NCBI GenBank assembly: GCA_016934595.1
Contig: JAFGSM010000061.1
Location: 1 to 34,749, forward strand
DNA length: 34,749 bases
Reading direction: 5' to 3'
Source of the DNA: a bacterium
Lineage (GTDB): Bacteria; SZUA-182; DTGQ01; JAFGSM01
The notes beneath the pieces are model-generated. The model was not told where the DNA came from, searched no databases, and saw only the letters and a list, made by a program, of their open reading frames with translations. Each line of letters opens with the position of its first letter. Within the stretch, counting starts at the first letter, position 1. This document shows, one piece after another, positions 27,556-34,749 of the stretch. Made by a program: the position numbers and the translations under genes.

Positions 27556-29733
27556 TCATTCCCTTTTGAGGGTATAAGGTTCAGTATGTTTAGATAAAAG
27601 CACAGCCATTGAGCGGGCCTTTACCGTATAACGGCTCTGTTCATGGAGGGTACGTTCCTCCCCTGGATTACTGATATCTAGGGGAGGATCACAGGATGTA
27701 TCGATCGCCAAAAACCATCTCTTTTCCCCTGGGGCGCTTGGGATTGTAAATTGGACATCATCGGGCCATGAGTTGAACATTATAAAGAAATCGTTGTCAT
27801 CTCTGTCGGCCTCAATCTCAGCATTACTTCCGTCGAGTAGAAAGGCGATGGAGCGCATTTCTACGTTGTGCCAATCCGGATAAGCGCCCGATGGGCTGTA
27901 CCATGCAATATCAGGGATGGAGTTTAAATTCGTGTCCCTGCCTGTGAAAAAGACAGGGCGCCTGAATACAGGATGTGCCTTCCGGAAATGGATCAATCCG
28001 CTGCAGAAGCGAAACACATCTGCAAACCTTTCCTTAAATGTCCAGTGATACCAGGATATTTCATTATTCTGGCAGTAGGCGTTGTTGTTCCCTTTTTGCG
28101 TCCTCCTGAACTCATCCCCGCCAAGGAGCATAGGTGTCCCCTGAGATAGAAAAAGGGTTGCGATAAAATTTTTGACCTGCCTGTTTCTGAGCGTCTGGAT
28201 GCCGGGATCGGATGTCTCGCCCTCAGCGCCGCAGTTGTAGCTCAGGTTGTAATTGTTGCCGTCCCTGTTTTCCTCCCCGTTAGCCTCGTTATGTTTTTCG
28301 TTGTAGCTTACAAGATCGTTCAAGGTAAAGCCGTCATGGGCTGTGATAAAATTTATGCTGTGAAAAGGCCTTCGTCCGTCCCTCAGATAAAGATCGGAGC
28401 TTCCGGTTATCCGGGTGGCAAGGGGGGGAACCATTCCCTGCTCACTTCTCCAGTAGCGGCGTATGTCATCTCTAAAACGGTCATTCCATTCGGCCCACCT
28501 TCCCCCAGGAAATGCGCCTACCTGGTATGCGCCTGCCATGTCCCATGCCTCTGCAATGATCTTTGTGTCCCTTAAAATCGGGTCCTCTGCAATACGCTCT
28601 ATTATGGGCGGATTTTCCAAGATGCGGCCATTTTGGCCCCGTCCCAGGATCGATGCCAGATCAAATCGAAATCCGTCCACATGCATCTCCACCACCCAAT
28701 AGTGCAGGCAATCCATGATTAAATTGCGAACGACGGGATGATTGCAATTAAAGGTGTTGCCGCATCCGGAATAGTTTTTATAAAAACGGGGATTAGTCTC
28801 ATCAAGCATATAGTATATGGCATTGTCCAGTCCCCGGAAGCATAGGGTCGGTCCGGTTTCATCCCCTTCCGCCGTATGGTTGAAGACCACATCAAGTACC
28901 ACCTCGATACCGGCGCCGTGAAGCTCCCTTACCATCTCCTTAAATTCCGTGATCTGTTCCCCCAGTGTCCCTGTGCTGCTGTAACGCCCCTTGGGTGCAA
29001 AAAATAGCATGGTGCTGTATCCCCAATAGTTTTGGAGACTTTTCCCAGTTAAAGGATTTTTTCGGACCACCTCCAGTTCGTCGAATTCCTGAATCGGGAG
29101 AAGTTCCAGTGTGGTTATGCCGAGGTCCTTGAAGTAAGGGATCTTTTCAACCACCCCTCGAAAGGTCCCCTGATGCTTGACATTTGCGCTCTTGTGAAGG
29201 GTTAGTCCCCGGACATGGGTTTCATAGATGACGCATTCCCGCAGTGGGTAGTTTAGTGGACGGTCTCCCTGCCATTCGAAATTATCATCATAGATGATGC
29301 ATTTGGGCATCCCTGCCGCATCTGATATCGTGGAAAAGGAAATATCCTTTTCGGATGACCCTGGATCGTAGCCTCTGGAATCTGCAAGGTTCCAGTCGAA
29401 ATTCCCTGTCACAGCCCGTGCATAAGGATCAAGGAGGAGCTTGTTCGGATTGAAACGGTGGCCAGATTGCGGCTCATAGGGGCCCTCTGCCCTGTAGAGA
29501 TAGTATACCCCTTTTTTCAGACCTTCCAAAAGGATATGCCATACTTCGCCAGTGCGGTTCAGGCGTTTATCAAGCTTTATCTCTATGGCAGGCTCAGAAT
29601 CCTCCGGTTTATCAAAAAGGCAAAGGGTTATACCCGTTGCATGACGGCTGAAGATGGCAAACTGTACTGCATTGCCCTGAATAGAAGCCCCCAAAGAATC
29701 CGGCTTTCCGGGCGAGGTTTTAAATTGTCTCAT
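27556..29733 (-). CDS. glgX: Glycogen debranching enzyme GlgX (isoamylase family)
   Basis: GlgX hydrolyses alpha-1,6 branches of glycogen limit dextrins in the cytoplasm. The 725-residue product is of normal length for the GH13 isoamylase subfamily. It has an N-terminal CBM48-like domain (PGKPDSLGASIQGNAVQFAI...YRAEGPYEPQ), then the GH13 barrel with VVLDVVFNHTAEGDE (region I), HVDGFRFDLASILGR (region II, nucleophile Asp), DTKIIAEAWDMAGAYQVG (region III, acid/base Glu) and INFITAHDGFTLNDLV (region IV). A C-terminal beta domain follows. An AAGGAGA ribosome binding site supports ATG 29733. It lies 109 bp downstream of the response regulator on the same strand, separated by a palindromic element. 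Confidence 0.95.
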   Translation of the reverse strand: MRQFKTSPGKPDSLGASIQGNAVQFAIFSRHATGITLCLFDKPEDSEPAIEIKLDKRLNRTGEVWHILLEGLKKGVYYLYRAEGPYEPQSGHRFNPNKLLLDPYARAVTGNFDWNLADSRGYDPGSSEKDISFSTISDAAGMPKCIIYDDNFEWQGDRPLNYPLRECVIYETHVRGLTLHKSANVKHQGTFRGVVEKIPYFKDLGITTLELLPIQEFDELEVVRKNPLTGKSLQNYWGYSTMLFFAPKGRYSSTGTLGEQITEFKEMVRELHGAGIEVVLDVVFNHTAEGDETGPTLCFRGLDNAIYYMLDETNPRFYKNYSGCGNTFNCNHPVVRNLIMDCLHYWVVEMHVDGFRFDLASILGRGQNGRILENPPIIERIAEDPILRDTKIIAEAWDMAGAYQVGAFPGGRWAEWNDRFRDDIRRYWRSEQGMVPPLATRITGSSDLYLRDGRRPFHSINFITAHDGFTLNDLVSYNEKHNEANGEENRDGNNYNLSYNCGAEGETSDPGIQTLRNRQVKNFIATLFLSQGTPMLLGGDEFRRTQKGNNNAYCQNNEISWYHWTFKERFADVFRFCSGLIHFRKAHPVFRRPVFFTGRDTNLNSIPDIAWYSPSGAYPDWHNVEMRSIAFLLDGSNAEIEADRDDNDFFIMFNSWPDDVQFTIPSAPGEKRWFLAIDTSCDPPLDISNPGEERTLHEQSRYTVKARSMAVLLSKHTEPYTLKRE

Positions 29734-29766
29734 ATACAGAAGTCTCCTTACATTTCATTCAAAGCG

Positions 29767-29808
29767 TTTCATCTGTAAATCCTGGATTCCGGCTTTCGCC
29801 GGAATGAC
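29767..29808 (-). repeat. 42-bp dispersed palindromic element, copy 2 (intergenic)
   Basis: This is the best-conserved copy, in the gap between the sigma-54 activator and glgX. It contains a perfect hairpin with ATTCCGGC/GCCGGAAT arms around a TTTC loop (29786-29805). In the minus direction it reads GTCATTCC...CAGGATTTACAGATGAAA, matching the copies in gspK and the radical SAM gene. Confidence 0.85.
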
Positions 29809-29842
29809 GAATAAGGGTATTTTCATTCCCCTTTGTGAAGAT

Positions 29843-31267
29843 TCATGTATGTTCCATCCAGTCATTATAGAGGCCGAGTTCTTTCAGGCGGGCGATCCCG
29901 GAATAAAAGGTCTCCTTGCTGATGTTTAACCTCTCCATGATCAGCTTGGGCTTAATTCTTGTCCCTGACTCTGGGGGATTCTGTCTCGAAAGATAAAGAT
30001 ATATACGGTATTCAGACCCTGTAAGCCTGGCATCGATCAGTTGGTCTATAAGCTCCTTTCCGTCATCAGCAACGATCCCCTGACGTTGTCCCTGCTTGAC
30101 CTCTTCAGGCAGATGCTCAACGTCGATCAGGTTTTCCTCGCACATGACATAAGCCCGCTCGATCACGGATTCAAGCTGGCGGACATTCCCCGGCCACGAA
30201 TAACCTATGAGCAACTGAAGGGCATTGCCTTTTATCCCTTTTGTCTTATTGTGGGTCTGATTCAGGCGTTTAAGAAAGTGTTCAGAAAGGATTGGTATGT
30301 CCGTTGCCCTCTCGCGAAGCGGAGGGATGGTAAAGGCGATCACATTCAACCTGTAATAAAGATCCTCCCTGAATGTCTTTCTGGCGATCTCATCCTTAAG
30401 GTTCTTGTTTGTCGCTGCTATGATCCTGACATCCAGTTTTATATTATCCTTCCCGCTGATCCTGCGTATCTCCCTTTCCTGGATCGCCCTCAGGATCTTT
30501 GCCTGGGTGCCTAGGGAGAGGTCACCGATCTCGTCGAGAAACAGGGTGCTTCCATTAGATTGTTCAAGGAGTCCGGTATGCCTTGTGAGAGCGCCGGTGA
30601 AAGCCCCTTTTTCATAACCAAAGAGTTCGCTCTCCAGGAGGGTTTCAGGGATGGCTGCGCAGTTTATGGCAAAAAATGGCTTCTCCTTCCTCATGCTGTT
30701 GTAATGGATGCTCTTTGCAAAAAGCTCCTTGCCTGTTCCGCTTTCTCCATAGATGAGCACATTGGAATTGGTCGGGGCAACCCTCTTAACGATCCTGAAG
30801 AGATCCTGCATCCTTCCGTGGGTTCCTATGATATTGTCCATGCAAAAACGGTCGAAAAGCTGATTTCTCAGGCTGATGTTGTCTTTGAGCAATCGGGCCT
30901 GGTTCACAGCATTCTGGACGACAAGAAGCAGTTGTTCCTTTTCAACGGGCTTTTCCAGATAATAGAATGCCCCGAGCCTCGTGGCCTCTATCGCTGAGGG
31001 TATAGATCCGTAAGCCGTCATTATGATCACATGGCAAGGGAGGTTTGCCCCCTTCACACCCTTCAGTATCTCTGTTCCGTCCATATCTGGGAGTTTCAGA
31101 TCGGTGATTACGAGATCAAAAGGGCTGAGCCTGATGAGCTCAAGGGCCTTTTCTCCTGCCCCTGCGGTCTCGACATAGAATCCCTCCTTGAGAAGGATCA
31201 TCCTGATGATCTCCCTCTGATTGGGATCGTCTTCTATGACGAGTATCGTTCCCTTTTCAACCTTCAT
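29843..31267 (-). CDS. Sigma-54-dependent response regulator, NtrC family
   Basis: This 474-residue activator has an N-terminal receiver domain with acidic DD at residues 13-14, phospho-acceptor Asp in VITDLKLPDMDG, and MTAYG and EKPVEK signature residues. The AAA+ domain has Walker A GESGTGKE, GAFTGA (about residue 225, the sigma-54 contact loop), Walker B TLFLDEIGDLS and the arginine fingers in FREDLYYRLNV. The C-terminus (about 400-474) does not look like the usual Fis-type helix-turn-helix. It reads LTGSEYRIYLYLSRQN... RLNISKETFYSGIARLKEL, closer to a winged helix-turn-helix. The gene follows the histidine kinase by 91 bp and its likely partner is that kinase. The target promoters are unknown. 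Confidence 0.93.
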   Translation of the reverse strand: MKVEKGTILVIEDDPNQREIIRMILLKEGFYVETAGAGEKALELIRLSPFDLVITDLKLPDMDGTEILKGVKGANLPCHVIIMTAYGSIPSAIEATRLGAFYYLEKPVEKEQLLLVVQNAVNQARLLKDNISLRNQLFDRFCMDNIIGTHGRMQDLFRIVKRVAPTNSNVLIYGESGTGKELFAKSIHYNSMRKEKPFFAINCAAIPETLLESELFGYEKGAFTGALTRHTGLLEQSNGSTLFLDEIGDLSLGTQAKILRAIQEREIRRISGKDNIKLDVRIIAATNKNLKDEIARKTFREDLYYRLNVIAFTIPPLRERATDIPILSEHFLKRLNQTHNKTKGIKGNALQLLIGYSWPGNVRQLESVIERAYVMCEENLIDVEHLPEEVKQGQRQGIVADDGKELIDQLIDARLTGSEYRIYLYLSRQNPPESGTRIKPKLIMERLNISKETFYSGIARLKELGLYNDWMEHT

Positions 31268-31358
31268 TTAATGACATCCTGATTTTTACCATGAAAAACA
31301 CATTTTTATCCATTGGGATGGCCGGTAGTTTGGCCATAAATGTTTATATGATCTTTTA

Positions 31359-32855
31359 TTAGTCTATGTTTCTTATTAAACCATTCTGACCGTTTTGGCA
31401 ACCGGTTTGATCATGATATGGCAACCTGATTGTCACTTTTGTCCCTTTACCTTTAGAGCTCTCTACAGTTATTGTGCCGCCGTGCTCACTGATGATCTTT
31501 TTTGTGATTGTGAGTCCGAGGCCGCATCCGTGCCTTTTGGTTGAGTAATAGGGCTCGAATATCTTCTCCCTGTCCTTCTCATCGATACCCACCCCTTTAT
31601 CGATCACAGAAATATATGATAATGCATCTTCATTGCCAAACTCCACCGCTATAGCATCCTTCTTGCCGTCCATTGCCTCGATAGCGTTTATGATTAGGTT
31701 TATGAGACATATACGCATGAATTCGCGGTCACAGTAAATGCATTTTTGATTGTCCGAAAAGGAGGATGTGATACTTATGTCATCAGCTATCTTTCCTTTC
31801 AGCATTGAAATGGCTTCGTCCAGCAGGGAGCAGGGTGACACCCATTCCATGTCAAGGCTAATGGGTTTGCCGAGAAACAGGAAGTTGTGTATCTGCTCTT
31901 TCATCCTGTTTATCTCGCTCCTCAGGTTTTCAAGAAGCGACAGAAGCTCATCCTTTTCATGGATATCCTCCTCCATGATCCGCTCCCTTATATGCCCTAT
32001 GGAAAGGGAAAGAAAATTCAAAGGATTTCTGATATCATGGGCTATGCCTGACGAGAGCTGCCCTATCAGGGACAACTGCTCTGATTTTTTCAATTTATCT
32101 TCAAGCTCCTTCTGCTCCTTCAATTTAAGCACCATCTCATTGAAGCTCTTTATCAGAACTCCTATCTCGTCTCTTCTGTCACCCGCCTCGATCTGCTGAA
32201 GGTCGCCTTCGGCTATCCTCCTGCTTGCACATGCGATGTCCTTGATAGGTTCTGTATATTTCTTGGCAATTATCATGCTGATGATGATCCCTATACAGAA
32301 GGCAAAGAGGGTGCTCAAGACCCGCTTGAAAAAATTTTTCCTGTGGAAGAGCCTGTAGTCGTCAAGCACAAGGCTGATCAGGATATACCCTATGTTTTCC
32401 CCCTTTATGTGCACAGGCATAATGACATTATAAGTTCTCTGATCTTCCGTCAAATCCTGCTCACCGAGCCTGGCCATGATCATGATATCCTTTTTTGCAG
32501 TTTTTGCCGTCACCTTTTTCTTGAGTTTCTCCTTTGTCCCGATCTTTTTTGGATCAGAGCTGGCAATGACCTCGGATGTATCGTTTAGGATGGTTATCTC
32601 CTGAATCCCCTTTTGATTCAACGCCTCCACATAAGTCTTTAACCTGTCGGTGCCTTCTCCCTTGTAGGTCAATTCCTCCACGCTGATATTGATCGCCTTG
32701 GTGATATCTTTTATGTCTTCGCTTACCTTGTCAAGCAATTCCCTTTCTGACCTGGAATATATTAAGGTCAAAGAACCTATGGTTGCGAGGAGCAAGAGGA
32801 GAAAAATAAAGAGGAGTTTTGCCCTCAAGGAAAAGGGGTAGAATATATTATTCAT
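31359..32855 (-). CDS. Membrane sensor histidine kinase
   Basis: This 498-residue kinase has a membrane helix at about residues 12-33, a periplasmic sensor region of about 140 residues of the sCache/PAS-like type (ITILNDTSEVIASSDPKKIG), a second helix at about 178-198 and a HAMP linker. The catalytic core shows the H-box SSGIAHDIRNPLNFLSLS with His near 275, the N-box LINLIINAIEAMDG, the G1 DKGVGI, the F-box FEPYYSTK and the G2 GLGLTITKKII. It is the first gene of the pair with the NtrC-family regulator. The ligand is unknown. The start ATG has only a weak ribosome binding site. Confidence 0.93.
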   Translation of the reverse strand: MNNIFYPFSLRAKLLFIFLLLLLATIGSLTLIYSRSERELLDKVSEDIKDITKAINISVEELTYKGEGTDRLKTYVEALNQKGIQEITILNDTSEVIASSDPKKIGTKEKLKKKVTAKTAKKDIMIMARLGEQDLTEDQRTYNVIMPVHIKGENIGYILISLVLDDYRLFHRKNFFKRVLSTLFAFCIGIIISMIIAKKYTEPIKDIACASRRIAEGDLQQIEAGDRRDEIGVLIKSFNEMVLKLKEQKELEDKLKKSEQLSLIGQLSSGIAHDIRNPLNFLSLSIGHIRERIMEEDIHEKDELLSLLENLRSEINRMKEQIHNFLFLGKPISLDMEWVSPCSLLDEAISMLKGKIADDISITSSFSDNQKCIYCDREFMRICLINLIINAIEAMDGKKDAIAVEFGNEDALSYISVIDKGVGIDEKDREKIFEPYYSTKRHGCGLGLTITKKIISEHGGTITVESSKGKGTKVTIRLPYHDQTGCQNGQNGLIRNID

Positions 32856-33043
32856 ATTAAGTTAAGCGCCTGTTTTCTTCATGAGACAATTTTGATCCTC
32901 ATGGGATTTTGTCAGATAATTACAGAGTTAAGATGCTCTCACAATGGATAAAGATACAGTAATTGAGTAAAAAAAGCCAGTGACACCCATGAAAAATTAG
33001 GGATGAAGATGCTTTACACAAAGGGATTCAAAGGGATTGCGTT

Positions 33044-34600
33044 ATGATTATGAATAAATATTATGATGAATTGGCCGGAAAGGAATATGGCGATCTATAT
33101 CAGGTCATGAAATGGGTTTCCAATGCTGAGGCGGTGAAAGCCGGAAGACAGCGAGACGAACTTCTTGGTTCAATCATGGACAGGATCAAATGGGAGTATG
33201 CCGGTACCAAGCCTTACTTTTTGGGATTGTCGCCTGGCTGCCGCCTGTGCGGCGAAGGGAGCTGGTCATGCCTTTTTATAAACAGCATATGTAATGCATG
33301 CTGTTTTTATTGTCCTGCAAGTCAAAAAACAAAAGGGGAACCATCAACCAATACAATAGTCTTTACGAGACCTGAAGACTATATTGATTATCTTGGATAT
33401 TTCCAGTTCCGCGGGGCAAGTATAAGCGGCGGCGAACCATTGATGACTCTGGACAGGACAATGACATTCGTATCCAAGATCAAGAGGCAACTTGGAAATA
33501 ATATATACCTTTGGCTTTATACAAACGGTATCTTATTGACGGAATCTATAGTTGGCCGATTGAAAGACGCAGGTCTTGATGAGATAAGGTTTGATCTGAG
33601 CGCAGTAAACTATAGCCTTGATAAACTGAAATTGGCATCAGGAAAGATACCTAAAGTTACTGTTGAGGTTCCAGCTATACCTGAGGATGAATCCATACTT
33701 AGGGATCTTGTATTTAAGCTTGAAGCTGCCGGGGTCAGTTATCTTAATCTTCATAAGCTAAGGTGTACAGTTCATAATTATCCCCATTTGGCCAGGCGGG
33801 GATATACATTGCTGCATGAAGAGCACGCCACAGTGCTTGAATCAGAGCTTACAGCACTGCGCATACTGAGATTTGTCACAGATAATCAACTGGCCCTTCC
33901 TGTGAATTACTGTTCTTTTGCCTATAAGCACCATTTTCAGTCTCTTGCTGCCCGCAGGCGCACGGCAAAATTTATGGTAAAACCATACGAAGACATCACC
34001 CCCGCGTCCTTCATCCGGTGCGTCTCAATAGGTGTTGACAGAGAGACAGCATGCAGGATCAGCGAATTCCTGAAAAGTCAGGGTATGGATGAAAAGGGTT
34101 TCTGGTTCGACCCTTCAAAGGGCAGGTTATATTTTAATGAACAGATCATGAATCTTCTATTCACAAAGGGGTATGAAAGTAACCTCCTTTGTCATTCCGT
34201 CGAGAGCCGGAATCCAGGATTTTCAGATGAAACGGCCTTGAGTCCTCTATTCGCAGATAAGGGATTTTCAGGTCAAGCAACCTTGAATCTTAGATTTTTT
34301 TTGAGCTATTATAAAACGGCCATGCTTCCGAAGGTATCGTATCATTATCCTTACAAGACAGTACAATTAAATCCAAGAAAGTCAATTGTAATTGAGAGGA
34401 GGCCGGTCATCGAGGATAAAGAGATCCCTCCTTATAGCCTGCCATTATTCAGGAAGATTATGTGTGATCTTGATGCAGAGCAATGTCCGATGGATGTAAT
34501 TCCTGAAATATTTCATGAAGATGATCCGGCGAAAACAGAGCCAATATCAACAGTCCTTTGTTTCGAGCATATCCGTAAGGGACTTCCTGATTATTTCTAA
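33044..34600 (+). CDS. Radical SAM protein of unknown function
   Basis: The 518-residue product has the radical SAM cluster motif CNACCFYC (CxxxCxxC), preceded by extra cysteines CRLCGEGSWSC. It then has the SAM-binding ISGGEPLMT (GGE), LWLYTNGILL and a TIM-barrel-like series of beta-alpha units (LDEIRFDLSAVN). The extra upstream cysteines suggest an auxiliary metal site or a substrate-binding knot. The C-terminal 150 residues match nothing I recognise and contain the inserted peptide HSVESRNPGFSDE (34191-34232) beside a local imperfect duplication. ATG 33050 is a possible alternative start. The gene is monocistronic as far as visible. The reaction is unknown; the fold and cluster chemistry are well supported. 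Confidence 0.85.
   Translation: MIMNKYYDELAGKEYGDLYQVMKWVSNAEAVKAGRQRDELLGSIMDRIKWEYAGTKPYFLGLSPGCRLCGEGSWSCLFINSICNACCFYCPASQKTKGEPSTNTIVFTRPEDYIDYLGYFQFRGASISGGEPLMTLDRTMTFVSKIKRQLGNNIYLWLYTNGILLTESIVGRLKDAGLDEIRFDLSAVNYSLDKLKLASGKIPKVTVEVPAIPEDESILRDLVFKLEAAGVSYLNLHKLRCTVHNYPHLARRGYTLLHEEHATVLESELTALRILRFVTDNQLALPVNYCSFAYKHHFQSLAARRRTAKFMVKPYEDITPASFIRCVSIGVDRETACRISEFLKSQGMDEKGFWFDPSKGRLYFNEQIMNLLFTKGYESNLLCHSVESRNPGFSDETALSPLFADKGFSGQATLNLRFFLSYYKTAMLPKVSYHYPYKTVQLNPRKSIVIERRPVIEDKEIPPYSLPLFRKIMCDLDAEQCPMDVIPEIFHEDDPAKTEPISTVLCFEHIRKGLPDYF
34191..34232 (+). repeat. 42-bp dispersed palindromic element, copy 3 (inside radical SAM gene)
   Basis: This copy reads GTCATTCCGTCGAGAGCCGG then AATCCAGGATTTTCAGATGA and AA, and lies in the same reading frame as in gspK, giving CHSVESRNPGFSDE. 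Its hairpin arms are partly degraded. Since the length is a multiple of three, insertion would leave the frame intact. Confidence 0.85.
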
Positions 34601-34686
34601 GCCTGGCCAACTTTTCATATGGCCTTGCACTGCCACAATCCTTGTTTGTCTGCGCGCTGATTCGCGCAACGCCAACAAAAACGCTC

Positions 34687-34740
34687 GAGCGACGTTCGCA
34701 TAACCCGCTACTTTATAGCTCATTATGCGTAACGTCGCTC
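34687..34740. repeat. Near-perfect 17-bp inverted repeat at window edge
   Basis: GAGCGACGTTCGCATAA at 34687-34703 pairs with TTATGCGTAACGTCGCTC at 34723-34740, with one extra T, around a 19-nt spacer. It is much more GC-rich than nearby gaps. The GCATAAC and GCGTAAC boxes and neighbouring AGCTCGGCC recall integron attC sites, but a complete attC is not visible before the window ends. Confidence 0.6.
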
Positions 34741-34749
34741 AGCTCGGCC

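Noticed and set aside
30041-30997. Plus-strand ORFs of 157, 70 and 145 residues opposite the sigma-54 activator
   Set aside because: They are antisense to the conserved AAA+ domain; their compositions are those of shadow frames.

Overview
The window looks like a chromosomal segment of a Gram-negative, probably anaerobic bacterium. The Gram-negative call rests on a complete type II secretion (T2SS) core operon, a secretin and a lipoprotein. The T2SS gene order E-F-G-H-I-J-K-L-M-C-D, the PilM/N/O-like L and M subunits, an fdhE gene, a rhombosortase pair and dispersed GTCATTCC...GGAATCCAGG elements would fit Desulfobacterota, Nitrospirota or a relative. No taxonomic marker is decisive. I recognise no tRNA, rRNA, CRISPR or transposase gene.

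Layout. (1) 36-6392: four exported proteins, one ending in a two-repeat dockerin and three carrying cohesin-like domains, bounded by two near-ideal intrinsic terminators; the third lies on the opposite strand. The 504-bp gap before the fourth holds a sigma-54-like -24/-12 element. (2) 6528-8105: a Cys-rich zinc-finger protein and convergent fdhE, overlapping at their 3' ends. (3) 8278-22075: a 44-bp near-continuous palindrome next to a sigma-70-like promoter, then gspEFGHIJKLMCD tightly packed, with ligA fused to the end by a 4-bp ATGA overlap. GspE has a duplicated MshEN-type motif (predicted c-di-GMP sensor) and GspD is a predicted lipoprotein (liposecretin). (4) 22118-24669, minus strand: a GlyGly-CTERM lipoprotein, its rhombosortase-like rhomboid protease, then ruvB. 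(5) 24900-26638: a short orphan coding remnant and an RsmG-TrmH/SpoU fusion methyltransferase. (6) 26923-32855, minus strand: a small exported protein, glgX, and a two-component pair whose sigma-54 activator lacks a recognisable Fis-type helix-turn-helix. (7) 33044-34749: an unidentified radical SAM protein and an inverted repeat at the window edge.

How the parts may work together (inference): the T2SS could export the dockerin and cohesin proteins, which carry Sec-type signal peptides and could assemble outside the cell. GlyGly-CTERM proteins are known T2SS clients in other bacteria, so the rhombosortase pair may belong to the same surface pathway. The MshEN motif in GspE would place secretion under c-di-GMP control.

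The most unexpected sequence-level observation is a 42-bp partly palindromic element present three times. One copy is intergenic. The other two lie in the same reading frame inside unrelated genes (gspK and the radical SAM gene), adding a nearly identical 14-residue peptide to both proteins.
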